This document shows positions 29,682-38,710 of a stretch of 64,000 nucleotides of DNA, one piece after another (position 1 is the stretch's first letter; every line of letters starts with the position of its first letter). The position numbers were made by a program, and so were the translations under genes. The notes below the pieces were generated by a model. The model was not told the origin of the DNA. It worked only from the letters and a program-made list of their open reading frames with translations, and ran no database searches. This DNA is from an uncultured Aeromonadaceae bacterium (GTDB lineage Bacteria > Pseudomonadota > Gammaproteobacteria > Enterobacterales > Aeromonadaceae): NCBI GenBank assembly GCA_945957385.1, contig CAMFKP010000005.1:45425-109424 (forward strand), written 5' to 3'.

Positions 29682-30431
29682 ATGGCTTCACTGTTCGCGT
29701 TACGCCATCTGCTGCTGACGCTGCTGCTGGCGGCAAGTCTGGTCAGCGCCGAAACCATTGAGGTCTATGCGCTGGAGGCGATGCCGTATTGCGGGAGCGA
29801 GCAGGGGCGGGCCAGCGGATTGGCCGTCGAGATCCTGCAGGCGGCCAGCCGTTATGGTGCTCCCAGCTTTCATTTTCGCTTCGACGTGCCCTGGCTGCGT
29901 GCCCAGGAGCTGATCCAGCGCCCGGGCAACGCGTTGTCGGCCATCATCCCGTTCTCCCGCACCGCGGCGCGGGAGCCGCAGTTTCGCTGGGTAGCCGAGC
30001 TGTTTTTAACCCAGTCGCGCTTCTACTCCTACCAGCGGCCGGCGCCGATCGCCTCGCTGGCGGCGGCCAAAACGGTAAAGATTGGCCTGGTGCGCGGTCA
30101 TGCGCTGGTGAATGTGTTGCAAAGTGCCGGCGTCATGCAGCTGGATCAGGGCGCCACGGATGCCGGCAATAATGTGCGCAAGCTCTACCACCAGCGCTTC
30201 GATACCATTGCCGATTCGGATCTGATCGTGCGCTATCACTGGAACAAGATGGGCTATCCAGCCAACGCCCTGCTCGAAGGGGCGCCCATCGGCCCGCCGA
30301 CCCGGGTCTATCTGGCCACCGGCTTGCACTTCCCCGAGCCCGTCGCGCAACGCATCCAGCAGGCCATGGCCCGGCTGCAGGCCAGCGGCGAGCTGGAGCA
30401 GATTCTGGCGCGCTGGCATTACCCTGAGTAG
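29682..30431 (+). CDS. Periplasmic substrate-binding protein, family 3-like
   Basis: 249-residue exported protein with the fold of polar amino-acid-type binding proteins. The signal peptide ends VSA before ETIEVYALE. Typical features are the early strand VYALEAMPYC, FDVPWLRAQELIQ, KIGLVRGHALVNVL, and a C-terminal helix ELEQILARWHYPE. No transporter genes are adjacent, so it is an orphan binding protein or sensory protein. Ligand unknown. The first gene downstream of the acquired island with normal chromosomal composition. Confidence 0.82.
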   Translation: MASLFALRHLLLTLLLAASLVSAETIEVYALEAMPYCGSEQGRASGLAVEILQAASRYGAPSFHFRFDVPWLRAQELIQRPGNALSAIIPFSRTAAREPQFRWVAELFLTQSRFYSYQRPAPIASLAAAKTVKIGLVRGHALVNVLQSAGVMQLDQGATDAGNNVRKLYHQRFDTIADSDLIVRYHWNKMGYPANALLEGAPIGPPTRVYLATGLHFPEPVAQRIQQAMARLQASGELEQILARWHYPE

Positions 30432-30869
30432 CGCACGCCTGCCAATACCGTCAGTGCCATGCAACCCGCTCAGGTGGCGTTGGGTCGCCATCGGCAGCGT
30501 TGACCCGGCGCACGGTTTTTGCCGCGCGTTCCGCGGGTGATCTGTGCCGCTTGGGTTGATGACGTGGCTTACGCTTGCCCGCGTCGGGATAAGGGCGGCG
30601 CACACGGATTGGTCGTGGCAACGGTGCGGCAATGGGTTGCCGCTGCGGCGGGTGCGGCGACGATTTTCTGGCGCAGTGACGTGGTTTGGCTCATATGAGG
30701 CTTTAGGCCTTACGAAACTTGACATCGTTTAACGACACTTTTCGCATCGCGTTGATAAATAAGATAATTTTTGGCTGACAATTTGCTGGTAACTCAGGAC
30801 CCGCCTCGGCGGGGGGCGGCGCGCCCGGTGGCGTGCCGGCCTGACCCATTGACCAGCAAGGAGAACACC
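30432..30869. other. Intergenic region
   Basis: 438 bp. A TTGACA-like element (30719-30724) and AT-rich stretches around 30752-30772 could form the promoter of the Ser-rich protein gene. No gene supported; the minus-strand frame extending into it is a shadow of the binding-protein gene. Confidence 0.5.
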
Positions 30870-31499
30870 ATGTCGATCAGCGTTGATAGCAGCAGTTACG
30901 CCACGTACCTGCAGCAGCTACAAAGCAGCAGCAAGAGCAACAGCAGCGCCCAGGTGCAAAGTGGCACCGACAGCCGTCCGCCACCACCGCCCGCCGATGG
31001 CGACAACCCGATGATGAAGGATCTGACCAGCGCGCTGTCCGAGCTGGGGATTGATGTCAGCAGCCTGACCGGCCGCAGTGACGACGACAGCGATGACAGC
31101 TCTACCAGCAGCACCAGCACCAGCAGCTCCTCCTCGTCCAGCAGCACCAGCGCAACCAGCAACAGCGATGCGCAGTCGGCCCTGCAGTCGTTTGTGCAGA
31201 GCCTGATGGAGACGCTGCATCAGCAGGGCGCATCCGGTTCGCAGACCGCATCGTCCGACGGCTATGGCGACAGCAATCCGATGAAACAGGATATGCAGAC
31301 GCTGATCGCCAAGCTCAGTTCCGGCTCGGACAGCAGCGATAGCGGCGTCTCGTCGCTGCAGAGCAAGTTCAACGATCTGTTGAGCTCGCTGGGGGCATCC
31401 AATAGCGGCGCCAGCCTGAGCGACTTCCTGGGTAACTTCGCCAGCAAGATGCCGTCCGGCGGCTCGGCCACCGGAAATCTGGTGAATACCACGGCCTGA
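30870..31499 (+). CDS. Serine-rich low-complexity protein, unknown function
   Basis: 209-residue protein, roughly one-third serine. It starts MSISVDSSSYATYLQQL with AAGGAG seven bases before the ATG. It has a PPPPP segment (about residue 34), a long Ser/Thr/Asp run (about residues 70-100), and two similar blocks: DNPMMKDLTSALSELG and SNPMKQDMQTLIAKLS. Near the end SDFLGNFASKMPSGG appears. No signal peptide or membrane segment, so perhaps secreted by another route or cytoplasmic. Not assigned to a family. Confidence 0.7.
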   Translation: MSISVDSSSYATYLQQLQSSSKSNSSAQVQSGTDSRPPPPPADGDNPMMKDLTSALSELGIDVSSLTGRSDDDSDDSSTSSTSTSSSSSSSSTSATSNSDAQSALQSFVQSLMETLHQQGASGSQTASSDGYGDSNPMKQDMQTLIAKLSSGSDSSDSGVSSLQSKFNDLLSSLGASNSGASLSDFLGNFASKMPSGGSATGNLVNTTA

Positions 31500-31570
31500 C
31501 GGCCAGTCGCCGGCCTTCAAACGTAGCGGCCGGCGTTGGCCACAGTGCTGCCGTTCATCGGTGTGCAGGC

Positions 31571-31598
31571 AACAGGGCAGCCCTCGGGCTGCCCTGTT
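31571..31598. terminator. Bidirectional terminator-like palindrome
   Basis: AACAGGGCAGCCC (31571-31583) and GGGCTGCCCTGTT (31586-31598) between the convergent Ser-rich and protease genes. U-tracts are weak. Confidence 0.6.
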
Positions 31599-31599
31599 G

Positions 31600-32820
31600 T
31601 TATCTGGCGTGGCGTATCGCGCGCCAGCCCCAGGCGCCCGTCAGCAGGAGCAGCAGCCCGCTGGCAGCGCCGCCGCCGGAGCCTGAGCCCGAATCGCTGG
31701 CGGTCACATCGCTGCTATCGGAGGTGGCGCTGGGGTTGTAGACCTCCAGGCGCATGGTGCCGCTGAGGCTGCCACGGCTGGAGCTGGCGCTGAAGGTCAG
31801 CGTGCGCAGATCGTTTCTCTGGTTGTCGGCGCCGGTATAGCGCACCTGCAGCAGGCAATAGTCGTTGGGGCGCAACCGCTGCTGGCTGCACTGATCATCG
31901 GCCAGGGTCACGTCGCTGGCGACACTGCCCAGCGTCCAGTCGACGCTGTCTTGATTGCGGATCACGAACGGCACAGTGCGCGTTTCGCCGCTGGCCAGTT
32001 GCAGATGCTGGTAGTTGCCATAGTTGAGCCCCTGGATCTGCTGCAGGATCCAGCCGCGGTGGTCGGCTACCGAGGTAAAGCCGCCCAGCGTGCTGCTGAG
32101 GCCGCACAGTATGGTGCTGGCGCTGTTCTGGCTGAGCACAAAGCTGCTGAGCCCATACTGGGTGTTGCCGCTGAGCAGCGGGCCGCCACTGTCACCAAAG
32201 CAGATGCCCTGATCGCTGTTGCCGCCGGCGAACAGGTGGTCCGGCAGTATGTAGTTGTACTCCTTGCCCAGATAGGGCAGCGAGACGCGCTGCAGCAGAT
32301 AGGGATAGCGGGTGCCATTGCTGTCGGTGGCGCCCCAGCCGAGCGCGTCTATGGTCTGGAAGCGCACCAGGCTCTCCTGCTCGCTTGGCGTCGCCAGCGT
32401 GATCGGGGTGGCGGCTTGCCGCCGAGTCAGGTGTAGCAGGGCGATGTCATGCAAGAACAACCCCAGATCGGCGGTGGTGCCGGAGGTAATTCCTTGCCAC
32501 TCCGGGTGCAGCACGATCTGATCGATGGCAATTTCGTTGGCTTCATCCACGGCGTTGGAGAGACGGCCGAGCAGCACGCTGCGCTCGACGGTGCCGGCGC
32601 CATCGACGCAGTGGGCGGCGGTCATCACCCAGTCGGCGGCGATCAGGCTGGCGCCACACAGATGACCCAGGGCGATCTGCGCGTTGGCCGAGCGGGCTTG
32701 CAACGACGCCATCCAGCCCGGCACCACGCTGGCGTCGCTACCACCGACGATGCGCGGTGCGGCCAGGCCGGCCAGGGGGAAGGTTAACAACAGAATCAGG
32801 ATCAGCCGGAAGGTGTTCAT
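31600..32820 (-). CDS. Trypsin-like serine protease with GlyGly-CTERM-like tail
   Basis: Secreted S1-family protease (406 aa). A signal peptide (to GLAA) is followed by the activation sequence PRIVGGSDA. The catalytic triad is seen in MTAAHC, DIALLHL and GDSGGPLL. The catalytic domain ends about residue 255. A second domain with beta-type sequence follows, and the C-terminus is GSGSGGGAASG, a hydrophobic helix, then RAIRHAR. This tripartite tail matches the GlyGly-CTERM sorting signal processed by rhombosortase in Vibrio, Shewanella and Aeromonas relatives. A paralogue lies 570 bp away. Confidence 0.88.
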   Translation of the reverse strand: MNTFRLILILLLTFPLAGLAAPRIVGGSDASVVPGWMASLQARSANAQIALGHLCGASLIAADWVMTAAHCVDGAGTVERSVLLGRLSNAVDEANEIAIDQIVLHPEWQGITSGTTADLGLFLHDIALLHLTRRQAATPITLATPSEQESLVRFQTIDALGWGATDSNGTRYPYLLQRVSLPYLGKEYNYILPDHLFAGGNSDQGICFGDSGGPLLSGNTQYGLSSFVLSQNSASTILCGLSSTLGGFTSVADHRGWILQQIQGLNYGNYQHLQLASGETRTVPFVIRNQDSVDWTLGSVASDVTLADDQCSQQRLRPNDYCLLQVRYTGADNQRNDLRTLTFSASSSRGSLSGTMRLEVYNPSATSDSSDVTASDSGSGSGGGAASGLLLLLTGAWGWRAIRHAR

Positions 32821-32890
32821 ATTGCATCTCCATGTCCGGTGGGGTGCGGCGCTAAAAAACCGCGGCGGGCGTCACGACGGGGCGCTTTGT

Positions 32891-32909
32891 TCTAATTCTG
32901 GCTGATAAT
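32891..32909 (+). promoter_or_regulatory. Promoter-like repeat, copy 1
   Basis: TCTAATTCTGGCTGATAAT with GATAAT as candidate -10, upstream of the entericidin gene. Repeated with one mismatch at 33187-33205; both are followed by similar GGCGGCGCTGG-type sequence. Confidence 0.5.
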
Positions 32910-32990
32910 ATGAAGGTTGGTGGACGGCGCTGGCGTGGTCATGCTCTGCCCCCGCCTGTGGTGAACATTGCAACCTTGAGGAGTCTGAGT

Positions 32991-33125
32991 ATGTATCGTG
33001 TTTTGATGTTACTGAGCCTGTTGGGCCTGGTTGCCTGCAATACCATCAACGGTATCGGCCAGGATATCTCCAAGGGTGGCGAGAAGGTGCAACAGGCCGC
33101 TACCTCGGTGCAAAAGAAACTCTAG
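32991..33125 (+). CDS. Entericidin-family small lipoprotein
   Basis: 44-residue lipoprotein of the entericidin A/B family: a short hydrophobic signal with lipobox LVAC (cysteine about residue 16), then NTINGIGQDISKGGEKVQQA, the highly conserved family core, and a lysine-rich end. GAGGAG lies 8 bases upstream of the ATG at 32991; the longer in-frame start is rejected because it would bury the signal peptide. In E. coli such proteins act in a toxin-antidote pair affecting envelope stability; a partner gene is not evident here. Confidence 0.9.
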   Translation: MYRVLMLLSLLGLVACNTINGIGQDISKGGEKVQQAATSVQKKL

Positions 33126-33186
33126 CCATATCTGGTAATGGAATGCCAGCCGCTTTGGTTGGCGCAGGATGCGAATAAGCACCTGC

Positions 33187-33205
33187 TCTTATTCTGGCTG
33201 ATAAT
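33187..33205 (+). promoter_or_regulatory. Promoter-like repeat, copy 2
   Basis: TCTTATTCTGGCTGATAAT, 18 of 19 bases equal to copy 1. No gene follows on the plus strand before the protease terminator. Confidence 0.45.
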
Positions 33206-33330
33206 GGCGCAAAAACGGGGAGGTTAGGGGCGGCGCTGGGTGCTGAATCGAGTGCTGTGAGTTCAACGGCTGTGCGGTTACATCACCAGGCTGGTTGATG
33301 GTCAACGCACGGTCTAGGAGGGGGAGGTCG

Positions 33331-33357
33331 AAAAAAGAGGACAGCCTGGGCTGTCCT
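33331..33357 (-). terminator. Terminator of the second protease gene
   Basis: AGGACAGCC (33338-33346) pairs with GGCTGTCCT (33349-33357); on the minus strand it is followed by C then TTTTTT. Confidence 0.85.
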
Positions 33358-33386
33358 TTGATGATGCAGATCCGAGAGTGGGTTGT

Positions 33387-34580
33387 TTAGCGTTTACTGC
33401 GTCGACACCAACCAAATACGCCAAGTCCCAGCAGTCCCACCAAGCCCAGACTGCCACCGCCATTGCTGTCGACGGCGTCATTCCCGGTCGGTACGGAGAT
33501 CGTTTCCGCGTCCAGTTTCATGTTGCCCTGGGTCGTGCCGTTAGTTGAACTGGCGGTAAAAGTGATCGTCTTGCTGTCGAGGCCATTAGTCGTACCGGTA
33601 TAGTTGGCAACTAATTCGCAACTGCTGCCCGGTGCCAGCGTCTTGCCACTGCAGTTATCCTCCAGCGTCACGTCGGCTGCGACATGACTGATGGCCCAAT
33701 CCACATTGTCATGATTGCGAATGACAAAGTGCGCCATAGCGGTTTTGCTGTGTTCGACCAATATATGCTGGTAATTGCTGTAGTTGAGGCCATTTAATTG
33801 CGCATCAATCCAGGCAGCATAATCGGCGACGGACGTAAATCCGGCAAACATGCTGTCATTGGCACACTGGTGCGGAACCGTGCTGTTATTGCCCAGTACG
33901 AGACTGCTGATACCGTATTGGACATTGCCGATTAGCAAGGGGCCACCGCTGTCACCAAAGCAGAGCCCTTTATCGCTGAATCCACCGGCAAACAGATGGT
34001 TTGGCAGATAGGCACTATAGGCTTTACCGCGATAGGGCAGTGTGACCTGTTGCAATGTCAGCGGGTAGCTTTTCCCGGCATAATCTGTCGCGCCCCATCC
34101 CATGGCAACGACATCCTGATCGTTTGTCAGGCTATCTTGCTGTGCGGCTGTTGCGCGAGTCACGCCGCTCACGCTTTGCGCCTTGCTCAGATGCAACAAC
34201 GCAATGTCATCTTGATAGGATGTGATGTCTGCTGCTGCGTTACTGATGTCCCCCTTCCACCCCGGATGAATGATGATTTGGTCGATGGTGACCTGATTTT
34301 TTTCATCAACGGCGTTTGAACTCTTGCCGATCAGCAAAGTCCGCTCATCCGTTCCTGCTCCGTCAACACAATGTGCAGCGGTCAGTGCCCACTGTGTATC
34401 GATCAGGGTTGCACCGCAAATGTGGCCAATGGCAGCACCGGTGAGGCCCGATTTAGCTTGTAGTGATGCAATCCATGGCGGTGTGCTGCTGGCATCTCCT
34501 CCACCGATTATTTTGGGGCTGGCGGCGTGAGCCGAACTTGCAGCAATCAACAGTGCTAAATAAATCCTTGTTTTGTTCAT
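33387..34580 (-). CDS. Trypsin-like serine protease with GlyGly-CTERM tail
   Basis: Secreted S1 protease (397 aa), paralogue of the gene at 31600. The signal peptide ends AHA before ASPKIIGGGDA. Triad motifs are LTAAHC, DIALLHL and GDSGGPLL. Extra cysteines (HICG, NDSMFA region, DNCSGK) suggest disulfides. The C-terminus SNGGGSLGLVGLLGLGVFGW followed by CRRSKR is a textbook GlyGly-CTERM sequence, implying rhombosortase cleavage and type II secretion-linked surface sorting (family knowledge). Its AT content is slightly higher than in the first copy, arguing against a recent duplication. Confidence 0.92.
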   Translation of the reverse strand: MNKTRIYLALLIAASSAHAASPKIIGGGDASSTPPWIASLQAKSGLTGAAIGHICGATLIDTQWALTAAHCVDGAGTDERTLLIGKSSNAVDEKNQVTIDQIIIHPGWKGDISNAAADITSYQDDIALLHLSKAQSVSGVTRATAAQQDSLTNDQDVVAMGWGATDYAGKSYPLTLQQVTLPYRGKAYSAYLPNHLFAGGFSDKGLCFGDSGGPLLIGNVQYGISSLVLGNNSTVPHQCANDSMFAGFTSVADYAAWIDAQLNGLNYSNYQHILVEHSKTAMAHFVIRNHDNVDWAISHVAADVTLEDNCSGKTLAPGSSCELVANYTGTTNGLDSKTITFTASSTNGTTQGNMKLDAETISVPTGNDAVDSNGGGSLGLVGLLGLGVFGWCRRSKR

Positions 34581-34757
34581 CCCGTCTCTAGTCCTTGATG
34601 TGATTTGAATCCCGTTGGGATTCTATCGAAGCTTAAGCTCTAATTGTGTGAGAAAAGCCTTGTTCTCCGAATGGAGCTTTTTATATTGGATATGCCATAC
34701 GATTGCATTGGACAAGCGATGAACATGAATAAGCGCCGTGGTGCTCGCCATGCTGCA

Positions 34758-37187
34758 TCATATTGCTTTGCCTGGTGGCGTCCGGGCGATTTTTATGGTG
34801 TTTTTGCCGCTGTGCTTGGCCTCGTACATCGCCTCGTCGGCCGCGGCGACCAGGGCATCGGCTTCACGGTTGCCGCCGGGGGCATACACGGCAATGCCGA
34901 TGCTGGAGGAGAGGGTGACTGCGGCCTCCGGCAATACGAACGGTGCCTGCATCGCGGCGAGAATTTTTTCCGCCACCCGCAGCGCGTCTGCCTCGCCAGC
35001 GGTCAGGTTCTCTAGCAGCAACGTAAATTCATCACCGGCCAGACGGAACAGGCTGTCGGTCTCGCGGATCTGCAACGCGATCCGGGCGGCAAACTGGCGT
35101 AATACCTCGTCGCCGGCATCGTGGCCATAGTTGTCATTCACCGCCTTGAATCCATCCAGATCCATGAACAGCAACGCCAGCGGGTGTGCGAGCCGATCGG
35201 CCCGCGCCAGCGCCGCCGGCAGTTGCTGGTGCATCGCGCGGCGGTTGGGCAGGCCGGTGAGCGGATCCTCATACGCCTGTTGCCGCAGCTCCAGCTCCAG
35301 CTGTTTGCGTGCTGTGATGTCCTGTGTCAGTACAAACACTCCTTTGACCCGCTGTTGCTCATCCCATTCCGGGATCAGGGTGCTGTGCAGGTAGCGGTAC
35401 TGGCCGTGCAATAACTGGTGGCGTTCGAAGCGACAGGTTTCCCCGGCCAGTGCCGCCAGAACCTGAGGTTTCATCACGCTGAGTGCTTCCGGTGCCACCA
35501 GCTCATCCATCGTCAGTCCTATGGCCTGTTCCGGCTCGATGCCGTACCAGAGGCGCAAGGTGGCGTTCGCAAACTCAAAGCGCAGCTGCGGATCGATATA
35601 GGCGATCAGCGCCGGCATGTTATCGGTGATGGTTTGCAGCCGGTGCTTGCTCTCCTGCAGCGCGTGCTGGGCGGCCTTGCGCTCGCGGATGTCGTCCAGG
35701 ATCAGGTTCAAACGAAAGTGATCGCCGGCCTGGCTGGTCCAGACCACCAGATTCACCGGTATGCTCTGGCCGCTGGCGGTCCGGATGAGTACATCGTGCT
35801 GATCCGAGACCCGCTGCTGCGCTTTTTGCTGCTGTTGTGCCCACTGCTGCTGTTGTAACCAGGCTTGCTCGTCGTCTGACAGCAAACCGGCCGGGAGTGG
35901 TTTGCCCTCGCGGCTTGCGGCCGGCCAGCCGAGCAACGTTTCGGCCATGCGGTTCCAGCTGATGACGTTGCCGGCATGATCGAGGCTGATAAAGGCGTGG
36001 GTGGCATGTTGCAGCACATTCGCCAGCTCGGCGGTGCGCTCGACGACCTGACGCTCCAGTGTCTGGTTCAGTGCCGCCAACTCCAGGCGCTGTTCACGTT
36101 CGAAGGTTTGCAGCTCGGCCAGCACGCGTGACAGCAACCAGGCCTCGTAGTAGCCACCGACTTCGGGCACCACGGCTTGCTGCGGATCTTCCAGCGCGTG
36201 CTGGAGTTTCTCCAGCGGGGCCGCCAGATGGCGCGACAGTCGGTAGGCAAACAGCGCAAGCAGGATCAGCGCCAGCAGCGCACTGACGGCGATTTTGTCC
36301 TGCAGCAGATGCCACTCGCGCAGGGCGTTGTGCTCTTGTTGCTGTACCAGCAGTGTCCAGTGCGGAATGCGCAGGCTGGAGGCGGAAGCGAGCGCGATCT
36401 GCAATGTGAATGCGTTCTGGTGCCGGCGCGCCACCTGTTGCGTGGGCTGAACGGCGGATGGCAGCCGCGGCTGGGCATCCTTGTGCGCTAACGAGCCCGG
36501 TTGAGTGGGGGCCGGCAGGGCGTAGAGCAGGTTTTGTTGTTGATCCAGCAGCATCATCTCGATGGCGGGCCAGCCTTTGCGTTGCCGCAACAGGTCAGGA
36601 ATGAAACGGGTGAGCCATTGCCAGTCTATCGCCGCTGCGATCCAGCCGGCATCCAGGGTGGGGGCGGGCACGAACAATAACACCTCCTGCCCGGAGGGGC
36701 GGGCGGCCGGCGCCAGGGCAAATTGACTGCGATAGGGACCGATTATTTCAGGCTGCGACTGTTGTGCAGGCAGGCGGGATAACGCGTGATTGATCAACCG
36801 TTTATCCGAGGCTTGCAGGATCTTGCCGTGCCGATCGAGCAGCGCGATCCATAAAAACTGCCGGTTGTTGTTCTGCAGCGCCACGAAGTCCTGTTGCTCT
36901 GTGTCGTGGTTGGCTCTGGGCTGACTGCGCTGGATCAGCGTCCAGTTGATCAGCGCGTGCAAGGCGCTGCTTTGAAACCACAGCCGTTGTAACAGCTCGT
37001 CGGCAACGTCGTCACCCTGCTGGCGCATCTCATCGAGCACATGTTGGCGTGCGCGCTGTTCGCTGTAATTGCCGATCAACGCCAGGCAGATGAGCAGCGG
37101 TAATAAGGCACTGATCAGGGTGCCGGCGAGGATCCAGACTGAGAGTCGCTGCCGTGATAGCAGCGGCGGTTGATTCTGAGCGGCCAT
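34758..37187 (-). CDS. Diguanylate cyclase with Cache-like and PAS domains
   Basis: Membrane-bound c-di-GMP synthase (809 aa). An N-terminal membrane helix (SVWILAGTLISALLPLLICL) is followed by a periplasmic sensor of about 260 residues, a second helix (LLALILLALFAY), a linker helix and two PAS-type domains (the second with a PAC-like segment around QGVF-like sequence). The C-terminal GGDEF domain has the active variant AGDEF at about residue 717. The inhibitory I-site RETD lies five residues before it. The start MAAQNQPPLL has AGGAAA upstream; the longer frame is rejected. No EAL domain, so it only makes c-di-GMP. Confidence 0.9.
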   Translation of the reverse strand: MAAQNQPPLLSRQRLSVWILAGTLISALLPLLICLALIGNYSEQRARQHVLDEMRQQGDDVADELLQRLWFQSSALHALINWTLIQRSQPRANHDTEQQDFVALQNNNRQFLWIALLDRHGKILQASDKRLINHALSRLPAQQSQPEIIGPYRSQFALAPAARPSGQEVLLFVPAPTLDAGWIAAAIDWQWLTRFIPDLLRQRKGWPAIEMMLLDQQQNLLYALPAPTQPGSLAHKDAQPRLPSAVQPTQQVARRHQNAFTLQIALASASSLRIPHWTLLVQQQEHNALREWHLLQDKIAVSALLALILLALFAYRLSRHLAAPLEKLQHALEDPQQAVVPEVGGYYEAWLLSRVLAELQTFEREQRLELAALNQTLERQVVERTAELANVLQHATHAFISLDHAGNVISWNRMAETLLGWPAASREGKPLPAGLLSDDEQAWLQQQQWAQQQQKAQQRVSDQHDVLIRTASGQSIPVNLVVWTSQAGDHFRLNLILDDIRERKAAQHALQESKHRLQTITDNMPALIAYIDPQLRFEFANATLRLWYGIEPEQAIGLTMDELVAPEALSVMKPQVLAALAGETCRFERHQLLHGQYRYLHSTLIPEWDEQQRVKGVFVLTQDITARKQLELELRQQAYEDPLTGLPNRRAMHQQLPAALARADRLAHPLALLFMDLDGFKAVNDNYGHDAGDEVLRQFAARIALQIRETDSLFRLAGDEFTLLLENLTAGEADALRVAEKILAAMQAPFVLPEAAVTLSSSIGIAVYAPGGNREADALVAAADEAMYEAKHSGKNTIKIARTPPGKAI

Positions 37188-37313
37188 GCTATTTCCTGTG
37201 GACTGTTTAGAAAAGCATATGGCATTGGTCTGATTTTTCTCGCCCGCTGATGCGGACCTGTGAGCGCGCGCAGGCGGCATGTGATCAGGCGCCGGAGCGA
37301 CCCAGATCCGCGC

Positions 37314-38138
37314 TCAGCCTGGGTATTTCTCCAACAGTGCCTGCAGACGGGCGCGGGTGTCGGCATCCGGCTCACCGTCGAAACGCGATGGCCGAAAATG
37401 CAGCTGGAAGGCCTGGATCACCTGGCGTGTCGCGCTGTCGAGCTCACCGGTGACGGGAACCTCGTAACCATATTGTGCCAGCTGCTGTTGCAGCACGCGG
37501 ATATCGAGTGGTGGCAGGCCTTGTTGCAACAAGGCGGCAACCCGCTGCTCATCGGGCCAGGCACCGAGCTGATAATGTTGGGCTAACCATTGCCACGGAA
37601 AATCCGGCCCCGGGTCGACCTTGCGGCCGGGGGCGATGTCGCTGTGGCCCAGCAGATGCTCGGGCGGGATCTGGTAACGATCGCTCAGTTGGCGCAATAA
37701 GGCTGCCAGCGCCTGGAGCTGGGCCTGGGGATAGGTCACCCAGTGGCGCTGCATCAATGGTGCCTGGCTGGTGGCCGGTAAGTAACCGGGATTGACGACT
37801 TCAATGCCAATCGAGCGATCGTTCATGGCGCTTTGTTGTTGCCAGCTGCTGCGGCCGGCATGCCAGGCGCGTTGTGACTCCGGCACCAGCGTATAGAGAA
37901 TTGGCAGCGAGCCGGGCGCGGGACGTGACAGCAGATAGTGGGCACTGACCCCGCTGCCCGGGCGCGTCAGCACCTGCAGCGCATCGGCGTTATCGCCGTG
38001 GGTGTAATGCACGATCAGATACCGGATGCGGTTGTCCTGATTCGGGGAGACGAAGCGAGACTCGCTGTGATACGGCGGTGACTGACAGGCACTCAGCAGC
38101 AGTAGCAGAGGGCCGAGGCGAAAAAACGGGGCGCGCAT
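37314..38138 (-). CDS. amiD: N-acetylmuramoyl-L-alanine amidase, AmiD-like lipoprotein
   Basis: Outer-membrane lipoprotein (274 aa) with an Amidase_2 zinc domain that cuts the amide bond between MurNAc and the peptide. The lipobox is LSAC near residue 18. Zinc-site motifs are LIVHYTHGDN and GHSDIAPGRKVDPGPDFPW. The C-terminal 75 residues form a peptidoglycan-binding domain (IRVLQQQLAQYGYEVPVTGE). The start MRAPFFRLGP is set so the lipoprotein signal is at the N-terminus. It may act in peptidoglycan recycling. Confidence 0.9.
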   Translation of the reverse strand: MRAPFFRLGPLLLLLSACQSPPYHSESRFVSPNQDNRIRYLIVHYTHGDNADALQVLTRPGSGVSAHYLLSRPAPGSLPILYTLVPESQRAWHAGRSSWQQQSAMNDRSIGIEVVNPGYLPATSQAPLMQRHWVTYPQAQLQALAALLRQLSDRYQIPPEHLLGHSDIAPGRKVDPGPDFPWQWLAQHYQLGAWPDEQRVAALLQQGLPPLDIRVLQQQLAQYGYEVPVTGELDSATRQVIQAFQLHFRPSRFDGEPDADTRARLQALLEKYPG

Positions 38139-38284
38139 GTCACAAGGCTCCACGACCAAAGGGGAGGTCAGACTAGCATGCTCGGGCTCTCAGGGTCATG
38201 TCAGTGCTGTGTGCGGACGCACACTTGGCGTAGCCCATTCGGTCCTACACTCAAAGCACAAACAGCGGAAAACAGGAGAGAGTC

Positions 38285-38710
38285 ATGCGCGTGGCAGAGA
38301 TCATGAAAACCCGGGTGGCCACCATCGAGATGGATGATGATCTGGAAACGGTACGCGAGCTGTTTTCCCAGGCGCCGTTCCACCATTTGCTGGTGGTCGA
38401 TGAGACCCGGCAGCTGGTAGGCATTCTCAGTGACAAGGATCTCTACAAGGCGCTGAGCCCGTATCTCGATTCGCTGGCGGAAAACCAGCGCGATCGGGAT
38501 ACGCTCGCGCGGCGTGTCCATCAGGTGATGACGCGGCAGCCGATCACCGTGAGCCCGCAGCTGCCGGTGGCCGAGGCGATTGAACGCGTGCTGGCCCATG
38601 GCATCTCCTGCTTGCCGGTACTGGAAGATGGCCAGATTTGTGGCATCGTGACCTGGCGCGATCTGCTGCGCGCCGGGCAGATGCTGGCCGCTCAATCTCG
38701 ACGGCCGTAG
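38285..38710 (+). CDS. CBS-domain pair protein
   Basis: 141-residue protein made of two CBS motifs: VAEIMKTRVATIEMDDDLET with LLVVDETRQLVGILSDKDL, and VHQVMTRQPITVSPQLP with LPVLEDGQICGIVTWRDLL. Such pairs usually bind adenine nucleotides and regulate partners; no fused effector domain is present. GGAGAG precedes the ATG. Its 3' end overlaps the convergent DUF2541-like gene by 19 bases. Confidence 0.88.
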   Translation: MRVAEIMKTRVATIEMDDDLETVRELFSQAPFHHLLVVDETRQLVGILSDKDLYKALSPYLDSLAENQRDRDTLARRVHQVMTRQPITVSPQLPVAEAIERVLAHGISCLPVLEDGQICGIVTWRDLLRAGQMLAAQSRRP

